A stretch of 64,000 nucleotides of DNA, taken from assembly GCA_030760725.1 (NCBI GenBank), contig JASWHV010000009.1, forward strand, positions 108,139,854 through 108,203,853, in the 5' to 3' direction. This DNA is from Neostapfia colusana. Its lineage: Eukaryota > Streptophyta > Magnoliopsida > Poales > Poaceae. Below the pieces are notes generated by a model. It was not told where the DNA came from, searched no databases, and saw nothing but the letters and a program-made list of their open reading frames with translations. A program made the translations under genes and the position numbers. Below are positions 35,000-46,693 of the stretch, piece by piece; positions within the stretch are counted from its first letter, which is position 1, and each line of letters starts with the position of its first letter.

Positions 35000-36709
35000 T
35001 GAAAGTGCATCTAGGTAATCCCCGTGGGTTTTGGTTGATTGATGATGACAATTAAGATACTAATAAGTTTTTACTGAGTATGAGCATAGGTGTTTATCAA
35101 AGAAATGGATATGGAGTCTCTCAAGAAGTAAAAGGAAAAGAAGAAGACTTGAAAGAGTAGAAAATAGAATTTTCTATTAATTTTCACATTTTCTAGTTGT
35201 GTACAGGGTCTTCTGTTTTAGAGTGCTTGAGAATCATTAGAGAGCTCAAACTAAGGTTAGAAAGTTAGAATCATGAGACGAAATAGTCATAGGTATTGGT
35301 GAAAAAGGAAGACCGGACTTGTCCGGACTGTGGGCCAGACTAGTCCGATCCAACCCGGACTACTCCGTTTTAGACCGGATAAAGAGTCCCTGAGTGAGTT
35401 CGGACTTGTCCGTTCCAGGCCGGACTAGTCCGTTGTCGTGTGAGTCTGAGGCGTTATGAGACTAAGTCTCAGAGGGCCGGACTAGTCCGCCCGTGTGGCC
35501 AGACTAGTCCGTTAAGCGGACTAAGCCGTTTACGTCCGGAGAAGAAGTCTCTGAGTGACATCGGACTAGTCCGCTCCACAGGCCGGACTAGTCCGGTCCC
35601 TTCAGACTAGTCCAAATTAGGATGGAACAAAGGTTCTTGTGTGAGCTCGGACTAGTCCGAAGTTGGCTGGACTAGTCCGCAGCCCTAGATTAGAGAGTTT
35701 TTAGACTAAGTCTGGTAAGACCGGACTAGTCCGCCCTTGGTGCCGGACTAGTCCGCCCTTACTAGACTAGTCCGTTCTCATACAGAACAAAGGTTCCTGA
35801 CTGAGATCGGACTAGACGGGATTTTATGACCGTTTGAGTCCAACGGTCACTAGACTTTAGTTGGTAGCCTTGTGACGTGAGTGGTCCCTCAAGAACGGAC
35901 TAGTCTGGGGTTGGGACCGGACTAGTCCGGACTTTAGTTGGTAACAGCTAGATGCCGGGATTTCTATAAAAGGAGACCCCCCGGCTGAGAAAGAAAAGAT
36001 AACAAGCCTAGCACTGAAAACTCATTCCTAGAGCTCTTCTAAGCCTCTTTCCTCATCTTCTAGACCCCTAAGATTGGATCTTAAGGAGTGTGTGGTTTTG
36101 TGAGAGGAAAGACGTGGTGATTGACGTTTGAGCTCTCGGTTTGATTCTCTTGCACTCTGATTGATAATTTGAGTTCTTGATTATTGTATTTTGTTTTCTA
36201 GAACTGCTAGTTGGTATAGGGAGCCTCAAGTTGTGAGTAGCCCCTAAGAGCATTGTATTCACATTTGATTGATAGTGGAAGAGCCCAGGCTTGATCTTGG
36301 TGGTTGCTCGGTGAGGGAAGGGTTGGAAGAGACCCGGTCCTTGGTGGACTCCTCAACGAGGACGTAGATCTAGTGTGGAATCGAAACTCAGGATAAATCA
36401 TGTCTCTTGGTTCCTTTACTTTCTCACTCGCTCACTAGAATTACTTGTTAAGCTTTCATTTTGTTAACACCTGTGATTTGTTCTATCATCTCGCAATCTA
36501 ATCATTAACAACTAATTAGTGATATTATTTGACTACCATATATCTTCCGCTCAACCAAACTTAAAAGAAAACCTAAAATGCAATTTTATACTTAGACCAG
36601 ACTGGTCCGCCCTCAGACCTTACTAGTCCGGCCTCCTTCAAGTTTAATCCACAGTTTGCAATAGTTTCAGGTTTTATTAGCCTATTCACCCCCCTCTAGG
36701 CAACTTTCA
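35000..36709 (+). repeat. 3' LTR of SIRE-2 (complete)
   Basis: This 1710-bp LTR retains the promoter region missing from the 5' copy: a GGACTAGTCC array at 35312-35940 and TATAAAAGG at 35965-35973, followed by a leader-like stretch. Transcription from it would run outward into the right end of CACTA B. Confidence 0.94.
35312..35940. repeat. GGACTAGTCC palindrome array in the SIRE-2 3' LTR
   Basis: About eighteen copies of CCGGACTAGTCCG or one-base variants occur in 630 bases at irregular 25-45 base spacing. The array ends about 25 bases before the TATA box. Most copies are self-complementary over 10 bases or more. Confidence 0.9.
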
Positions 36710-36839
36710 CCTGTACATTGTTTTAGTAAATTGACTTATGTGATTATATTGTTTTAGTGTAAACTATGAGATGAGTTTTGTGATTAAATTGTTTTAGTGA
36801 AATTGACCTAGAAATTAGAAATAACAGCAGGTACTACTG

Positions 36840-37266
36840 CATAGGGTATACTTTATCACAGGCGGTTCTTTACCTACGGCTAGACCTACCTATGAAATTA
36901 TATTATCACAGGCGGCTAGTCATAGATAAAGAACCACCTGTGATAAAAGGATTACATAAGCGGTTACTCTTACGGTACAAACCGCTTGTGATAAAGTGTC
37001 TTCACAGGCGGCTATTAGTAGTTTGAGGACCGCCTATGCTAATCTAGATATCACAGATGGTTAAACTTACGTTACAAACCGTCTGTGGTAAAGTGTCTTC
37101 ACAGGCGGCCTAGATAAAGAACCTCCTGTGATAAATCGATTTCACAGGTGGTTTTACTTTCCGCCTGTGAAATGGCAGATTATCACAGGCTCTTCGTTTC
37201 AGGTGATTTTGGAAACCGCGTCTGATAATACGTTTGGAGCCGCCTGCGATGAAGCTTATTGTAACA
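36840..37266. repeat. Right subterminal repeats of CACTA B
   Basis: At least eight CACAGGCGG or CCGCCTGTGA copies alternate in orientation, as at the left end. The array runs up to the worn right terminus at about 37266. The 130 bases between SIRE-2 and this array are 3' flank of the second CACTA gene and show nothing else. Confidence 0.75.
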
Positions 37267-37330
37267 ATGACAGTTGCAGTTACCTCAGCCTCCTGAGTGG
37301 GGAAATAACATCTCTTCATGTGACGATATG

Positions 37331-39587
37331 CACCACAACAATACAATTTATTTTCGTGGGCCGAGAACCCACGAAAATAAGGACCAAACCCACGAAAATA
37401 ATTATTTTCGTGGGTTTGGACCTTATTTTCGTGGGTCCTCGGCCCACGAAAATAACCCGACGAAAATACACTTATTTTCGTGGGTGGCTCACGAAAATAC
37501 ATGTATTTTCGTCGGCCGACCAGTTTCAGCTCACGACAATATCTATTTTCGTGGGCCACATAAACCTATTAAATTAAACAAATATATTTTCGTGGGCCAA
37601 AATTAAGCCCATGAAAATAAGCTCCATTATTTTCATGGGTCATCTGAAAACACACGAAAATAAGGCCCATTATTTTCGTGAGTGACTGGAAACCCAGGAA
37701 AATAATGAAGACTTATTTTCGTGGGTTACTAGAAACCCACGAAAATAATGAGGACTTATTTTTGTGGGTTACTGGAAACCCACAAAAATAAGAACTAATT
37801 ATTTTTGTGTGCCTTTAAAACCCACAAAAAAATGGTTGTACAGTTGGGGAATATAACCTAATTATTTATTTCTAGCACATAAATAACATTATAGTTCAAA
37901 TCAAAATATCAACAACACATATTACTTTTTAAAATTAAACTCGCAACCAATTTCAATTCACATGAAAACATTTATAACATAGTCAAAACAAGTTTAATGC
38001 ACAAAGCCATTACATAATCACATTACAACTCACAACGAGTTCAATTCAAATTGAAACGTTATTACACGGCTCATAATAATTGCAACTGATAACTCATCAG
38101 CTCATCCCGCTCGCTGTTCTTCCTGTATCACCGATTTATACATTAGAACCAATTTGATAAGATTGAAATGAAAAGTAACATCATATCGTTTTGGAAAACG
38201 GAAGCGGAAACAGATATATGACAAAAGGACTCTAAATGCATCTTAGATTGTTTTAACAACTTACCTAGTTGCTACCACCCGTAGCGAACAACTGATCGAC
38301 GAAGTCTTCTCCTCCACGCCGTTCTCCTATAGATGATGTGGGTAAATTTGTAACAGGACTTTGAAAAATTTGTGGTCTTGAGGATGATCCCTAATGAAAA
38401 ATAATGATATATGTTATAAATATATTAATCATCTATAAAAGTGAAAAGAACATTACGAGTATATATTATTACCTGTGTTCCAACAGCAGGAAGTTGTGGA
38501 AGCACCGGTATCGATGAAGAAGTTGGTAGCTGTGGGGGCGTCGGTAGCGGTGGCATAGCGGCAGGCAATCCAAGTTGAGAAAAGTATCTCTAAATTCATT
38601 TTGAAATATTTAGCATACTTATTCTTTAAATATTAACATAAATTCTTAAACTCTTATAACAATTTACCTACATCGATTGTTGCCATGCTGTCAAGTTCGT
38701 AAAGTAGTCATTTTGTGCTTTTATGCACTCTTCCTGTCGTCTCATGTGATCTTTCTGTCGTCTCATATGTTCCCTCAATGCAGCTTGCTCCTCTTCCATT
38801 TGTTTGAACCTTGACTCATCTCTAGTATGTGTACGTCGAGAAGAACTTGCCCCGCTCTGTGTTGATCGTGACATTGAAAGAACCACATCAGTGTTCATCA
38901 TACCATTGAATATTGAATACCTACATTGAACCACATCGTGACCTAATTTCATGTGCCTCGAAGACAACCCACGAAAATAAATTTGTTTCGTGTGCCAGGC
39001 CCAGAAACCCACGAAAAAGTACCTAATTTCGTGTGCCTTTGATGGAAACCCACGAAAAAGAACCTAATTTCGTGTGCCTGCTCCACACCCACGAAAATAT
39101 GTCGGACCGACAGCAGCCGCCCTCACAGAAACTTAGTTTCATGTGTCTGGGAGGAAAACCCACGAAATTAAACTTGTTTCATGTGCCCGACCCGGAAACC
39201 CACACCAATAACCTAATTTCGTGTGCCCTGGGGTGAAACCCACGAAATAACCTAATTTCGTGAGCTGGCTTAGAGAACCACGAATATATATTGGGCTGAC
39301 AGGGCGTCATTTTATGTAGTTATTTTCGTGAGCTTGTTCTACCCACGACAATACAGTACCTCATTTTCTTGTAACTTTGAGAAACCCACGAAAATAACTG
39401 CATTTTCATATGTTCCAGTTTCGGCACACGAAATTAGCCTTTAATTTCGTGGGCTTTCGATGAAACCCACGAAAATAATTTGGAATTTCGTGTGCAGACC
39501 TTTGGCTCACGATGATAACTCTTATTTCGTGGGGACCGACGAAATTAAGTTGGCCCATGAAAATGTATCGTTTTCGATGTTGTGGAC
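37331..39587 (-). mobile_element. CACTA element C remnant (TATTTTCGTGGG family)
   Basis: Dense inverted pairs of CCCACGAAAATA and TATTTTCGTGGG occupy 37350-37830 and 38950-39550, flanking an AT-rich middle with exons of a CACTA second gene. The ends read CACCACAACA (37331) and, reversed, GTCCACAACA (39587), which resemble a worn CACTACAACA terminus. No target duplication could be confirmed, so the outer limits are approximate. There is no transposase gene. Confidence 0.55.
38275..39012 (-). pseudogene. C-terminal exons of a CACTA second gene (element C)
   Basis: The minus strand shows a coiled-coil exon (about 38870-38668; ESRFKQMEEEQAALREHMRR, ECIKAQNDYFTNLTAWQQSM), then after an intron a Pro-rich exon (about 38592-38475; RYFSQLGLPAAMPPLPTPP), then a last exon (about 38392-38275; GSSSRPQIFQSPVTNLPTSS). 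Each is bordered by AG and GT at plausible places. The layout matches the C-terminal part of the second gene in CACTA F (50069-51549). The N-terminal Transposase_24 region is missing. Confidence 0.5.
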
Positions 39588-40099
39588 AAGACTAGTTGTC
39601 AATGGCATCGATCGCCTAATTGACTATAAAATTGGAATAGTAGAGGATGGGGTGGGTATTGCCAATGCCCAATGAAGCAGCAAGTCACCGTGTGTGTTGG
39701 CAAGGAAGCGGGAGCTGGCTGCTTCTGTAGATTTTTACATCTGAAATACATTAAGGAAAATGAATCCAAATACAGAGAAGGCAAAGCCGAAAAAAAAGTC
39801 GACAATCATGTTTAGCGGATTCTCGTCACCGCTACTTATGACCGGTCCATGTTAATTCCTATCACACCATCGATCCCGCGCAGGTACAGATTTTCAATTT
39901 GACTCAAGGAGGTCATTTGGTTGACTGATTAATGACCATCGGTCAATCATCATTTTACGGAATGGATGATAACATAGAGCAATCATCTACTCCCTTTGAC
40001 ATACAAATACTTCATTTCTAAGTTTGATTAAATTCATCTTTAAACAGAAAATTTTAAAATTTAAATAACTTTATAACATGAATATGTCTAGAGACTTAG
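39588..40099. other. No gene seen
   Basis: Short AT-rich spacer between elements C and D. No coding pattern or repeat family was recognised. A TTGATTAAATTCATC-type stretch near 40025 recalls sequence common in grass MITEs, but no ends were found. Confidence 0.4.
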
Positions 40100-40628
40100 C
40101 ACTACAGGGATACGACTGACTTACGACGGTCGGAGCCGTCGTAATTAAGTCATAAACCGTCGTAAGTAGCTAACTTACGATGGTATTTCGTTACTTACGA
40201 TGGTGACGAGTCGAGGTAATTATTTTATCGTAAATAAGCTAACTTACGACGGCTACCGTCGTAAGTAACTTACAATGGCGTCGTGCTTCCGTCGTAAGTA
40301 ACGGCCCAGGCCACGTGGTGGCACAAGCCACTTTACTTACAACGGCTTGCTCAGTGCCGTTGTAAGTAACTGAGGCTAACTTACGATGGTTCCGGTGATC
40401 GTCGTAAGTAGTAGAGGCTAACTTACGACGGCTTCTAGGCAGTGGCCGTCGTAAGTTATGTTTGTAATTTTTTTAAAAAAAAACAAAAACTGACTAACCT
40501 GACTCGATGGCCAGCTCACAAAACAGACAATAGAGACAATATATACTCATAGCAGCAGTAAACAGTCTTAAACAGATGCATACGCATCAAACACAACACA
40601 AAACACAAAAGGGCTACACACTATCCCC

Positions 40629-41159
40629 TCAACTACCTCCGGAGCCCAAGAAACCGTCTACGTGCGTCCCTGCCGGAACCGGTAGCTATGGCGATGGAGT
40701 CGAAGCCTCCGTCGCCGAACCCTGCAAAGCACATGAGTAGTTAGACATATTATGGATCCAGATATCCATGTCTTTCTATTTTTTCTCACTCTCTTCGTCT
40801 CTCTCTACTTTTCATCCTCTCTCTCACTCTGTTCCTCTATCTCTGTACCATCGATCCCCTTTTTCTGTCACTCTCACTCTCACTCTCACCCTCTCTCTCG
40901 CACTATCTCTCTCCCTCTATTGTAACACTCCGTCTCTCCATCTCACTCTCACCCTTTCTCGCACTCCCTCTCTCTCCCTTCTGTATCACTCTATCTCTCT
41001 CTATATCTCCCTCTCTCCCTATGTTAAATGAAAAATGCGATATTAAAGAGTTTATTACCTGTACCAGAGGCACCTATGCTATGGGCTCCTGTGACGGGGT
41101 CACCTGTGGCGCTGCCACGCAAGAATCGCGATCTGTTGGCCGTTCTGTCGAGCTATGGC
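40629..41159 (-). pseudogene. Last two exons of the CACTA D second gene
   Basis: On the minus strand an exon at 41159-41059 (LDRTANRSRFLRGSATGDPV) follows a TATAG acceptor and ends at GTAATAAA. After a GA-rich intron the last exon at 40721-40629 (GFGDGGFDSIAIATGSGRDA) follows TGCTTTGCAG and ends in TGA. Compare the last exon of the element F gene, which begins in the same Gly-rich way and also follows a GA-rich intron. These exons now lie directly behind a truncated transposase. Confidence 0.5.
40773..41025 (-). repeat. CT-rich (GA-rich on the coding strand) intron tract in CACTA D
   Basis: Irregular CTCTCT/CACTCTCAC runs of about 250 bases within the last intron of the second gene. Element F has the equivalent GA-rich tract in the same intron (50810-51375). 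Confidence 0.8.
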
Positions 41160-41221
41160 CTATAATTGCAAAATATTAGAACATACATATTACTTAAATG
41201 CAATGAAAGTAAACTACAGAA

Positions 41222-41848
41222 AAGCATGCAATTGTCTTGACACATATCAATCTTCTCATATTTCATACCGAGACCGGAAATCAATTTCTTCGTCTGATAC
41301 ATATCTTTAGGTACTTTATGAGGCTGTGGAAGTATATCGCTGATCAATTTGATGAGGTCGTTATAGCAGTTATTAGAAAAGAAGTACTTAGACTTAATTG
41401 CCATATGTCTAGTCATGAAAGTGAGGAGGGTTACTTCAGTGTGTTCATGCAACGACTCTTCTGAAGCTTAAAGAACGCTTCAACCTCCGTTGTAGGATTT
41501 CATAAACTCTGGTTGCATAGCTTCAAGCATCTCATCCATCCTATCAACCTCCGTGTTATCATCATCTTCCACTTCCACTTCTTGTACAGTTTGAAAAGTT
41601 GTCTCACCGTGAAAGGTCCACACCTCATAATGTGGCATGTAACAGTTTCGACACAAGTGTATCGAGACCGTCATTTTGTCCAAAAACTTGGTATTCCGGC
41701 ATTTGGTATATGGGCACCGCACCTTACCGATCATTAACAATGAAAAAGCTCGATCTACAAAAGTATCTAGTTTGGCGAACCACTCATCCGAGTGACCACC
41801 AGAACTGTTCTTCCAACCGGTATACATCCAACTACGGTCCTCATCCAT
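41222..41848 (-). pseudogene. TNP2-type transposase of CACTA D, N-terminal part only
   Basis: ATG 41848 opens MDEDRSWMYTGWKN, the Transpos_assoc domain, with GKVRCPYTKCRN and HLCRNCYMPHYEVWTFHGE. The frame is lost near 41480; a second frame to about 41222 carries KYFFSNNCYNDLIKLISDIL and then MYQTKKLISGLGMKYEKIDM, the region before Transposase_21 in TNP2 proteins. The catalytic domain, DUF4218 and DUF4216 are all missing; the next coding sequence is the tail of the second gene at 41159. The element therefore depended on transposase supplied elsewhere. Confidence 0.8.
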
Positions 41849-43159
41849 GTTTGAATCTGCAGTTTAATGTTAAGGAAATTATAGTTACTTTATAATTTAC
41901 TTATGTCACGGTCCTACATCTATTGAAAATGATAGGTCCTAAATCCACCCAAGAGTGATCGAAAGAAACATGCTTATGACAAGACACGAGGTCTAGATTC
42001 AGACGAAATTTTGGCAGCATGACTCCGTTGTTCTCCAACTGCATGTCCGAAAATAGTGCAGCAGAGAACATTAGGGTTACGCTGTCGAAACTATATCCAA
42101 ATCCAGACCCCGCGTCTCATCATAAGCACGCCCTCTCGGTCACTCCCAGGCTGTCCGAAATGGGACAACTCTGAACCTACACGCCTCACATGCGTAACAC
42201 ATGTGAGACGGGCCGGTTCGAAACGTGTGACGCATATTGTATAGGTTTACGTCAATCTTTTTATTTTTTGAGTCATTTAAAAGAGAGAGAGAGAGAGAGG
42301 AAAGAACGAGGAAGAGAAGGAAAGAACGAGATAGAGAAGGAAAGAACGAGAGAGAGACAGAGAAGTGGGTCAGCCGTCCTAAGTTATGCCCCAAGAGGCA
42401 GCGCGACGGGGCGGCGGTGGCGGCGCGGCGGCAAGGCAGGGCGTGTCGGCGGGGAGGCGCGGCAGCAGGGCGAGGCGGGGAGCTCTGATCGGCCAACTAG
42501 TCAAACGACTAGTTTCATAGTTGCCCTGATCACGTCGTTGTCCCTGATCGACCGCCAGCGACCGATACGGACGACTAACTGCGACTTAGCGTCCCAGCGT
42601 AGGACGCGAGGAGCGCGGCATAGCATCCGAATGGGGGGGGGGTGCATAGCGGCGGCGCCAACAAGTGCTTGGTGTCCTCACCGGTCTTGTTCGCCTCAGT
42701 GCTGGCCTCAACGGTTGTCATACTTATTACTGTCCTACTACCGTTCTAAATAACATATTATATGTGCTCTCATAACGGTGTATATAGCTAATTAACCGTC
42801 ATGAACCAAATCTTTACACTCAATAATATAACAATTTTCAACTAAATATTAAAATTAAACAAATAATTAATAAATGAACACACTAAATAATATAAAAAAG
42901 ACAAGTAACAACTAAATAATCAAATAACTAAACTAATTAATGAGCTAAGTAATTTAACTAACAAATTAACCATACAACTAACTAATTAAACAAATAAACA
43001 ATCATCAAAATTATTCAACTAAATTAAATAATAAACTAACTAAATACATAATAAACTAACTTAATAATAAACTAAATAAATACTAAACTAACTTAATTGT
43101 AGCCTAAACTATAATTAAGTAACTAAAGTAAGTAAAAATAAGATTACACGTACTTACCT

Positions 43160-43540
43160 CGAAGTGGCGCAAAGCGCGGGGCGAGCTCGGGGCCGAGCGG
43201 CGGTGGTGGCGCGGGGCCAGAGGCGCGCCGGGGTGGCTCGGCGCAGGCCGGGGAGGCCGGGACGGCGCCGGGCGGGGGAGGCCGGTCGGCGCCGGTGCGG
43301 GGGAGGACGAGAGGCGGTACCCGGGGTGGCGTGCGGCCGGCGGTGGATCTCGAGAGGCGGCTCCCGGTGGCTGCGAGCGGGAGGCGGCGACGCGGAGGGG
43401 GGAGGCCGACTGGGGCGCGGGCGGCGACACGACGCGGGGAGGCTGCGCGTGGGCGGCGGCGGGTGAGGTGGTGGCGGTGGGTCAGGGTCGGTGAGGGCGT
43501 GAATGCTCACGCCGACCCCGGCCCGGGGAGGTATAAACCC
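43160..43540 (-). other. GC-rich leader block of CACTA D
   Basis: This 380-base block is more than 75 percent G+C by eye and lies between the right subterminal repeats and the AT-rich region 42760-43150. Element E keeps a shortened version of it (60590-60740) next to the same repeats, so it belongs to the element end. All frames across it are low-complexity Arg/Pro/Gly; I do not call a protein. Confidence 0.5.
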
Positions 43541-43795
43541 GTTATTTACGACGGCCAAGGACTGGGCCGTCTAAATAACATTGTATTTACGACGACCATA
43601 TTAATTACGACGGCCTTAGGGTTGGCCATCGTAAATAGAGACTAACTTACGACGGCCGTCACGAGGCCATCGTAAGTTAGTGTTTGTTTACGACGATCAC
43701 ATTTGGCCGTCGTAATTAACATTGTTTACGATGGCTGTTCATAAGGCCGTCGCAAATTAGTTTAATCGTCGTAAATATTGTTTTTTACTGTAGTG

Positions 43796-46390
43796 TAACT
43801 TATGATAGAACTGTATGGAAAGTAGCAATTTATGTGCAAGAATCTTAGTTTTTTTTCCTTTCTTTCTTTTTTGCTACTCTTATATCTCTTTCTCTCTTTT
43901 ACTTTATTTAAAAAATAAAAAATTATTGGATTTCATGTCGAGCCTACCACATCGTACTTGGGACGAAGGTTGTTATTTGCTGTTGTTGTAAATAACTTTA
44001 TAACATGACAATTATATTTTCATATATATCCGTCATGTACAATTTTTATGTTGTTAAAGTTCTTTGAGTTCATAAAAATTATTGGTCAAACATAGGTTTA
44101 ATCAAATTCAAAAAATAATCTTTCAAAGTTGGAGGAGGGTATATACCCTGAAGTTAATAATTATTGTTCTACATACCCCGAAGTTATTGAACCAGGATCC
44201 AGATTTTTTAACTACGTATCCAACGACTTACGGGTTCTTTTCTTATGAATTGAGTACTCCCATATCGATGTGCGATCCAGACTAGATTAACACGTACAGC
44301 TACTAGGTCTAAACAACAGATTGCCTTTCCCATAATTCAGTACCCTACTCCGATTAATATTTACTTTTTTAAGCTGCAACTGCAGTAGTACTAATAAAAG
44401 AACATGAACCAGCTGTAGATATGCGTGACGTAGGGCGGCTGAATAAGACAAACCACCCGGACGTCATCACCGTCGTTAGTTACAAGCAAAACTTTAAAAT
44501 TCTTTCTTATTGACACCAGTATGCCAACTAGAGTGGAGTTGATATATATACAACTATAGATAAATATAAAGAATATGAAGAGGTGAAAGACAATGTTTGT
44601 TTTGGCAATACTTTTTTTATTAAGTTCGTCTGGCAATACATCCAACACTAAATATTGATGCAACAAATATGAAGAATCAACCATCATTTCTTGTAGAGTC
44701 AAGGGAAAATGAACTAAACTCAGATCCATATCAGGTGGTCCCTTATTCTCATATAAATTAGGTGAGTCCTGTGGCGCTGGAAGAACCAAACAACTTCCAA
44801 GAGAACCACACTGCAGCCAAAAAATATATAAAATTAAAATCATGAGCTTTAAGGTTCATGAAAATTATGTAGCAGGACCACTAAAAATTTCTATTGCCTA
44901 ATATGATAATGAACAGTTTTATTAGTCAAGTTACATATTCATCTAGAGATCTAAGAGCATTGAAACAATTTGGTTTATGATATACAAAATAGTTCTCACC
45001 CAGTCGTCATGTAGCTGAGTATACATGACCGTGAGGGGAAAACTTGAGATGAAATCAAAATTTGAGTTGAAATAATCTCAATAAAATAGAAACTCGTCCT
45101 GCAACAGACAATACAAAGAGTCAAAGGTAATTTAATAAGCAGCACAAAATTACCTGGGAAAAGAAGACAAAAGTATGCCAAGAATGTCGTAGCATGGGAC
45201 TGGTCATCTAAATATTAATTAACTTCGTTTGGATAGAAACAAGAAGTCATCCATCCGATAAGAGTAGAAAGAAATTGCTAGTTGATGTGTAGAATCGGTT
45301 GGGACAGTGGGAATCCATACAACCTGAAATGAAAGATGAAAGTTGATGCAGCCCTGATGAGGTGCCAAAGTGTGGTGGATTGTGAAGATTTGCAGCGTCC
45401 ATGCATGGCTTTATATAGTTCACAAACAATATGTAGCTTGTATCCATATAGAAAATAAAGAAATGAAAGGTAATTAAGACCATCAGGAGGTGCATGGGAG
45501 CACAATGGTCTTAATGCCATTAACACCATCGACTTAATTAGTGGTAGTAGTGTTCAGTTGTTACAATATCAACGGGGCATTGGCGGAGTTCGATACCGTG
45601 GAAGATGAATTGAGCAAAGGGTGTATGTGTGGAGGAATCTAATGGTGAGAAACAACTAGATCCTAATAAGCAATCCAACGATGGAAATAATAGTGATTTT
45701 GTGGCTGCATCAGACAAGAGAAAAATAGCATATAATAATACTTAGTTGTTCTTATATAAGATATATAGATAGATTGGGTAAGACTAGCTAGAGCAACAAA
45801 AACTGGTCCTATTTATCAGTTTCTTATCCTGAGTGGAATCTGTCGTGTTTTAGTAATTTTGCATGGATGACAGATATTTTCTTTTTCGTTTTTGATACTT
45901 ATACATACTTTATAAATTTCGTAAATCAATCAGTAGTTGATGGTTTAGTTAGGTAGGTGATAGGTTCTTACGTCACTACTAGTGCAAGGGAAAATGACGA
46001 TTAATAATGCACAGAAGTACAGATCTCGATCCATGATGATGCACATGACAAAGTTAAAGATGGAGATAAGTCACATATATATAGTATCTGAACATGACAG
46101 CTAACATGCACGAACATGTTAACTTATATCTGTACCATATGTACTTTCTGTCATGTTTAGTTGACAGGTGAAGTGCAAGATTCGTGAAAACGGTCACCAC
46201 CACTCGACGGAATACATACATTGAACTGATATTAAAAAAATATATTGATATTTTATAAGAACAATGATATTACAAGTTTTCTAGTAGTTATGCTTTATTA
46301 GATAGCTGCCAGACAGAACCTTAGGGACGTTCCAAAGGAAGGCAACTAAGATTTCAATCTTTTTAGTATGGGAACTAGTTAATATTAAAA
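43796..46390. other. Unassigned AT-rich region, no convincing gene
   Basis: Nothing in this 2.6 kb could be matched to a gene. The best candidate is a minus-strand piece at about 44815-44620 with CGSLGSCLVLPAPQDSPNLY after an acceptor-like TTTGGCTGCAG, and LQEMMVDSSYLLHQYLVLDV, which could be an old exon; I do not recognise it. The rest shows no codon pattern, long repeat or element ends. Confidence 0.35.
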
Positions 46391-46693
46391 GTCCAGTTCT
46401 GGCACAATGTGTATGGTTCCCTCAATCTACAACAACTAAAGCCTCGTAGTACTGAACGGAGGTTCGCTGATTGGTGGACTACTGATAGCATCAAGAAGGT
46501 GGTGAAGGAGCAGAGAGAAGGGGTATTAACACCCTCATTATTTAGGAGCTTGGATGCTATGGAAGGAACATAATGCTTGTGTATTCGAAGGAGCCTCACC
46601 GAGTTTTTGATCAATTCTGAGGAACCTGAGATTGGAGGCTCAAGTTTGGAGACTCGTTGGAGCATTCAAATTTCAGGGCGTAAAGCTAGGATG
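46391..46693 (+). pseudogene. LINE (L1-type) ORF2 C-terminal remnant
   Basis: The translation contains VQFWHNVYGSLNLQQLKP, RRFADWWTTDSIKKVVKEQ and, after frame changes, AWMLWKEHNACVFEGASPS and LRNLRLEAQVWRLVGA. This is the conserved tail found after reverse transcriptase in plant non-LTR retrotransposons (zf-RVT and the W-x-x-W-K-x-R-N-x-x-V-F box). It has at least one lost base (near the expected TTA before GAGCT) and an in-frame TGA. No 5' part, poly-A tail or target duplication was found, so it is an old truncated piece. Confidence 0.6.

Larger units (their letters stand above)
24470..36709 (+). mobile_element. SIRE-2: second Ty1-copia (SIRE/Maximus type) retrotransposon
   Basis: Its LTRs begin TGAAAGTGCATC and the right one ends CAACTTTCA. 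A perfect 5-bp target duplication, CCTGT, flanks it at 24465-24469 and 36710-36714. Primer site, purine tract and the gag-pol-ORF3 order match SIRE-1, but LTR sequence and motif arrays belong to a different family. The 5' LTR is 928 bp and the 3' LTR 1710 bp, because the 5' copy has lost about 760 bp including the promoter. All three coding regions are interrupted and pol carries an 0.8-kb AAG expansion. Confidence 0.95.
1413..37266. mobile_element. CACTA (En/Spm) element B, CAGGCGG family, with nested insertions
   Basis: The element is defined by CAGGCGG-type subterminal repeats at both sides (1430-1790 and 36850-37260) and by two CACTA-type genes inside. The outer ends are worn: the left reads TACAAAAAG then TTCACAGGCG, and the right, reversed, reads TTACAATAAG then TTCATCGCAGGCGG. 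Both fit a CACTACAA-type terminus whose first bases have mutated. Boundaries are therefore good to a few bases at best, and no 3-bp target duplication can be shown. Removing the two retrotransposons (24.3 kb) leaves about 11.5 kb, a normal size for an autonomous grass CACTA. Both genes carry several stop codons, so it is now dead. Confidence 0.7.
40100..43795 (-). mobile_element. CACTA element D, non-autonomous (TTACGACGG family)
   Basis: It begins CACTACAGGGATACGACTG and ends with the complement of CACTACAGTAAAAAACAAT. The adjoining 3-mers are TAG and TAA, a target duplication with one change. Subterminal TTACGACGG and CCGTCGTAAGT repeats fill 40115-40460 and 43540-43790. Inside, on the minus strand, a GC-rich leader (43540-43160) is followed by a transposase start fused to the tail of the second gene, so most of both genes was lost in one or more internal deletions. 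Element A at the window start and element E at 60536 are relatives. Confidence 0.88.

Noticed and set aside
35312..35940. Regularly repeated palindromes that could suggest a CRISPR-like array
   Set aside because: Spacing is irregular, the spacers are themselves repetitive, the host is a plant and the array lies within an LTR.
43154..43645. GC-rich ORFs on both strands near the right end of CACTA D
   Set aside because: All frames are Arg/Pro/Gly-rich, overlapping and without domain; element E keeps only part of the block, so coding constraint is unlikely.
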